Shown here: positions 61,141-64,000 of the stretch, one piece after another
Layout: every line of letters starts with the position of its first letter
Numbering within the stretch: the first letter of the stretch is position 1
DNA from: Polyangium spumosum
GTDB taxonomy: Bacteria > Myxococcota_A > Polyangia > Polyangiales > Polyangiaceae
Direction: 5' to 3'
Assembly (NCBI RefSeq): GCF_009649845.1
Contig: NZ_WJIE01000010.1
Coordinates: forward strand, 248,001-312,000
DNA: 64,000 nt
Notes under the pieces: model-generated
What the model saw: only the letters and a program-made list of their open reading frames with translations
Databases searched by the model: none
What the model was told of the DNA's origin: nothing
Translations under genes and position numbers: made by a program

Positions 61141-62684
61141 CGCCGCACGGCGAGCGTGGAGAGCGCGATCGGCTGGTCGAAGAGCACATCCCCTCGCTCG
61201 TCCTTGCAGACGAGCACCACCTCGGAGCCCGCGCGATCGAGATCGACGTCGACGATCCCGTAATTGCAGCGGTCGATGATCTCGGTGACGAGGTATCGAT
61301 CTTTGCCGGCGATCGGCTCCATCCAGGGATCGTTCGCGAGCGGGCTCGTCGTGAGCTCCCACCATTCGGGCCCGCGGCGCCCGTGCAGATCGCGGCCCTC
61401 CTGGTGGAAGAGGTTCGCCATGTGCAGATCGCCGCTGACGAAGACCACGCCGCGGATGTCGCGCGCCTCGATCTCGCCGAGCAGCCCCTCGAGCTCGCGG
61501 GGCGCGTCGCGGCGGAAGCACTCCCATTCCTTCGCGACGGCGGCGTCCGCGAGCACCTGCGTCGGCGAGGCGATGATCTTGACGGGCGCCGTGCTCCGGG
61601 CGAGGGCCTCGACGAGCCAGACGAGCTGCGCCTCGCCGAGAAGGGTGTGATTGGGCTGGTTCCTGTGCCAGCGGCTGTCGAGGAGGAAGATCTCGGCCGG
61701 GCCCACGCGCGCCGAGGAGAAGATACCCTCGATCCCCTGCGCGCCCCAGTTCGCGTTCGCCCACATGCGCCGGAAGGCGCGCAGGGCCATCTGTTTGCCG
61801 GAGAAACGATTGTCGGCGTCATTGGGGCCAAAATCATGATCGTCCCAGACGCCGAGCGTGGGCACGGCGGAGACGAGGCGCCGGAACGCGTCGTTGTTCC
61901 GGGCGCGGAGCTGGGCGAGCATCATCGTGTGCTCGCTCTGCCAGTCGAAGCCGTAATAATAGGTGTTGTCGCCGATCATCGCGAGGCAAGCCGGCGCGTC
62001 GCGCGTGATCGCGTCGAGGATCGGCAGCTCGTTCTGATGGTAGAAGCAGAGGCACGAGCCGAAGGCGATCCGCGCGGCGCGCGCCTCGCGGGGCGGCGCG
62101 AGGGGCAGGGGACGGGCCTTCGTCCGGCCGTGCGTGCTCTCGAACCAATACGTGTACGGGACGCCCGGGCGCAGGCCCTCGACGTGATAGGTCTGGCAGA
62201 GCCATTCACTCCACGCGGGCGTCTTCTGCATCCGACAGACCTCGCCGTCGGGCGTCGCGACCACGAGGGAGACGGGGGAGGTGCAGCGGGCCTGGACCCA
62301 GAGGCGCGCGTCGCGCTCGGAGACCTCGCCGATCATCGGGCCGGCGAGCAGCGGGCCCTCCGGGTAGCTGTTCCATCCGCCGGGGAAACCGCCCCGATCC
62401 ACGGGCGCGAGCTCGAGCCGCACGCCGTCCCAGGCGCCGCTGCCGCCGCCCTCCCAGGTGCCGCGGAAGCCATTGGCGCCGCGATGGAACTCCCACGTGA
62501 ACGTCCCTTCGCTCGAATTGCCCTTTTGCGCCCACGTGCCGCGCACGGTGCTGCCGTGTAATGTGCCCGAGACGGAGCCGTCCTGATGGGTATACTTGCC
62601 CGTGACCCGCGCGCCGCGCGCCTCGAGGTGCAACGTGCCGAAGGTCGTGAAATAGGCGCCCGAAATGGGAAGCGGTGCATCCAT
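61137..62684 (-). CDS. PhoD-type phosphatase with extra N-terminal beta domain
   Basis: 515 aa. Residues ~1-95 are a beta-sandwich-like domain (SGAYFTTFGTLHLEARGARV, GSVSGTLHGSTVRGTW, FHRGANGFRGTWEGG) of a kind seen as a separate repeat in other bacteria. The rest is a PhoD/PAP-like metallophosphatase: FGSCLCFY, IGDNTYYYG, GVWDDHDFGPND, LLDSRWHR and VSGDLHMANLFH, with metal ligands intact. No signal peptide is visible, so it is either cytoplasmic or exported by an unusual route. GGGGAGGG lies upstream of ATG 62684. Confidence 0.88.
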   Translation of the reverse strand: MDAPLPISGAYFTTFGTLHLEARGARVTGKYTHQDGSVSGTLHGSTVRGTWAQKGNSSEGTFTWEFHRGANGFRGTWEGGGSGAWDGVRLELAPVDRGGFPGGWNSYPEGPLLAGPMIGEVSERDARLWVQARCTSPVSLVVATPDGEVCRMQKTPAWSEWLCQTYHVEGLRPGVPYTYWFESTHGRTKARPLPLAPPREARAARIAFGSCLCFYHQNELPILDAITRDAPACLAMIGDNTYYYGFDWQSEHTMMLAQLRARNNDAFRRLVSAVPTLGVWDDHDFGPNDADNRFSGKQMALRAFRRMWANANWGAQGIEGIFSSARVGPAEIFLLDSRWHRNQPNHTLLGEAQLVWLVEALARSTAPVKIIASPTQVLADAAVAKEWECFRRDAPRELEGLLGEIEARDIRGVVFVSGDLHMANLFHQEGRDLHGRRGPEWWELTTSPLANDPWMEPIAGKDRYLVTEIIDRCNYGIVDVDLDRAGSEVVLVCKDERGDVLFDQPIALSTLAVRR

Positions 62685-62757
62685 ACGTAAAGCCCTCCCC
62701 TCCGCGCGGCAGTCTATCACCTCTCCGCGATACGCGCCGCACTTCGGCGCGGGGACG

Positions 62758-63948
62758 TCAGCGGGCGCGGGCGCGAGATCGCGTGATCGCGTAGGTCACG
62801 CCCTGCTGCAGCGTGCTCAGCGTCTTGAGGCCACGCATGTCGACGCCGAGCTCGATGAGCGCGCGCGCCGCCGCCGGCCGCACGCCCGTGAGCACCACCT
62901 CCGCGCCGAGCAGCGCCGCGGCCTGCGCCGCCTGCACGATGCCGCTCGCCACGTCCGCGTCGACCTCGCGCAGGCCCGTGATGTCGAGGATCGCGACCTC
63001 GGCCTGATGCGCGCCCACGCCGTCGAGCAACGTCTCCAGAACGAGCGCCGCCCGCGTCGCGTCGATGGCCCCGATGAGCGGCATCAGGACGACCCCGCGC
63101 GCGATCGGCAGGAGCGGCGTCGAGAGCGCCCGCAGCGCCACGTGTTGCGCGTCGATGATGTCCTTGGCGAGCTGCGCCCGCTCCTCCTCGGCCTGCTTGC
63201 GCGCGGTGATGTCGAGGGAAACACCGCAGACGGCGTACGGCTCCCCGTTCGTATTGAAGAGCGGGAACTTCGAGACCATGTAGATGCGGGTGCCCTCCGC
63301 GGTGGGGATGATCTCCTCACTCTCGAGCGGTCGGCCCGCCGCGAGGGCCAACGCGTCGTTGTCGCGGTTCTGCTTCACGGTCTCGGGCGGGAGGAAATCC
63401 CCGTCCCGCTTGCCGAGGATCCACCCGCGGGGGAGGTTGCAGTTCTCGTCGAACTGGCGGTTCGAGAAGGTGAACACGCCGTCGAGGTCCTTGACGAAGA
63501 CGACGATGGGCGCGTTGTCGAGGATGGCCTGCACCTCGGCGCGGCTCCGCTCGAGCCGGTCGAGGTTCTGCCGGTGCACGGTGGCGTCGTGGCCGCTCGT
63601 GGCGAGCGCGGCGTAGTGCTGGAGGAGGGCCTCGGAGGCCACGTCGAAGCACGCGGAGAGGCGCTCGATCCCCTCGGCCGCGCCGGGGACCTCGGGCAGG
63701 GCTCGCACGCAAGCGCGCAGGAAATGGCGACGGCAGAGGGCGAGGGCGCGGCCGACCTCCTCGGCCGGGGCGCCCTTCGCCGCGAGGGAGAGGACATGCG
63801 CCCCGAGCGCCTCGAGCCCCGCCGCGCCGTCGAGCGCGCGCAGGGCCACGCCGACGGCCGCCTCGGCCCACGCCGCGGCCTCGGCCGCCCCTGCCTTCGC
63901 GAGCATCGGGAGCTCGTCCAGGGCGTCCCGCGTGATCGCGGCGCTCAT
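62758..63948 (-). CDS. PAS-STAS RsbR-like protein, Thr sites missing
   Basis: 396 aa. The N-terminal ~115 residues form a helical, globin-like or RsbR-N-like region. A PAS domain spans ~140-255 (ILDNAPIVVFVKDLDGVFTF). A STAS domain ends the protein (~275-390, VAILDITGLREVDADVASGI, VLTGVRPAAARALIELGVDM). The T171 and T205 equivalents of B. subtilis RsbR are both Ala (EVDA, AARAL). It lies 74 nt upstream of the phosphatase on the same strand, so the two may form an operon. Upstream, 63949-64000 shows nothing recognisable. Confidence 0.88.
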   Translation of the reverse strand: MSAAITRDALDELPMLAKAGAAEAAAWAEAAVGVALRALDGAAGLEALGAHVLSLAAKGAPAEEVGRALALCRRHFLRACVRALPEVPGAAEGIERLSACFDVASEALLQHYAALATSGHDATVHRQNLDRLERSRAEVQAILDNAPIVVFVKDLDGVFTFSNRQFDENCNLPRGWILGKRDGDFLPPETVKQNRDNDALALAAGRPLESEEIIPTAEGTRIYMVSKFPLFNTNGEPYAVCGVSLDITARKQAEEERAQLAKDIIDAQHVALRALSTPLLPIARGVVLMPLIGAIDATRAALVLETLLDGVGAHQAEVAILDITGLREVDADVASGIVQAAQAAALLGAEVVLTGVRPAAARALIELGVDMRGLKTLSTLQQGVTYAITRSRARAR

Positions 63949-64000
63949 CTCGGGCGCCCTGCTCGAAAGAAAAACGAAGGGCCCGGGGACCGTGGAATTG

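Overview
The window is high-GC DNA with dense genes, strong GC3 bias, long antisense shadow ORFs and many lipoproteins with Gly/Ser/Ala/Pro-rich linkers. It also carries a MYXO-CTERM-like sorting tail, a fibro-slime (PA14-like) lipoprotein, a Ser/Thr kinase fused to ATPase and TPR regions, a FIST protein and several PAS-STAS proteins. Together these point to a myxobacterium, most likely of the Polyangium/Sorangium group; that assignment is inferred from gene content. I see no rRNA, tRNA, CRISPR array, prophage or insertion sequence.

Layout. 1-316: a 42-bp tandem repeat, then a perfect Fur-like palindrome. 317-5418: an overlapping operon of imelysin lipoprotein, di-haem oxidoreductase, second imelysin and HTTM membrane protein, read as a periplasmic iron/redox system. 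5458-11927: M28 peptidase, two coupled lipoproteins, amino-acid permease, exported methyltransferase and a di-haem peroxidase whose ribosome-binding site lies in a hairpin. 11971-17829: DUF5939-like/cyclase protein, beta-helix surface protein, SDR and small secreted Cys-rich proteins. 17863-20371: a four-gene minus-strand operon of secreted Cys-rich paralogues with no function I recognise. 22043-25149: an aromatic amino-acid operon (prephenate dehydrogenase-chorismate mutase fusion, DAHP synthase, prephenate dehydratase). 25186-30501: secreted nuclease, an ECF41-type sigma factor coupled to an FAD oxidoreductase, a lipoprotein and a zinc-ribbon membrane protein. 30609-32182: an overlapping two-gene module of unknown function, followed by a decayed ~42-bp-period repeat (32183-32754).

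33709-40066 is a signalling stretch: FIST plus STAS proteins in an operon with a structured leader, an ABC-F protein with a structured leader, a fibro-slime lipoprotein, a SpoIIAA-like protein and a PAS-PAS-STAS RsbR-like protein. 40136-50340 holds lipoproteins, a DUF2243 operon, the large kinase, a divergent TetR/VOC pair with a palindromic operator, LysR and KptA. 50368-56956 holds a pentahaem cytochrome, surface lipoproteins and a sedolisin. 55682-60123 is an RND efflux operon. The window ends with LysR, a PhoD-type phosphatase with an extra N-terminal domain, and a further PAS-STAS protein.

The strongest candidates for undescribed biology are the Cys-rich paralogue operon (17863-20371), the two-gene module (30609-32182), the switch-like leaders before the FIST, ABC-F and peroxidase genes, and the STAS proteins that have lost the usual phospho-threonines.
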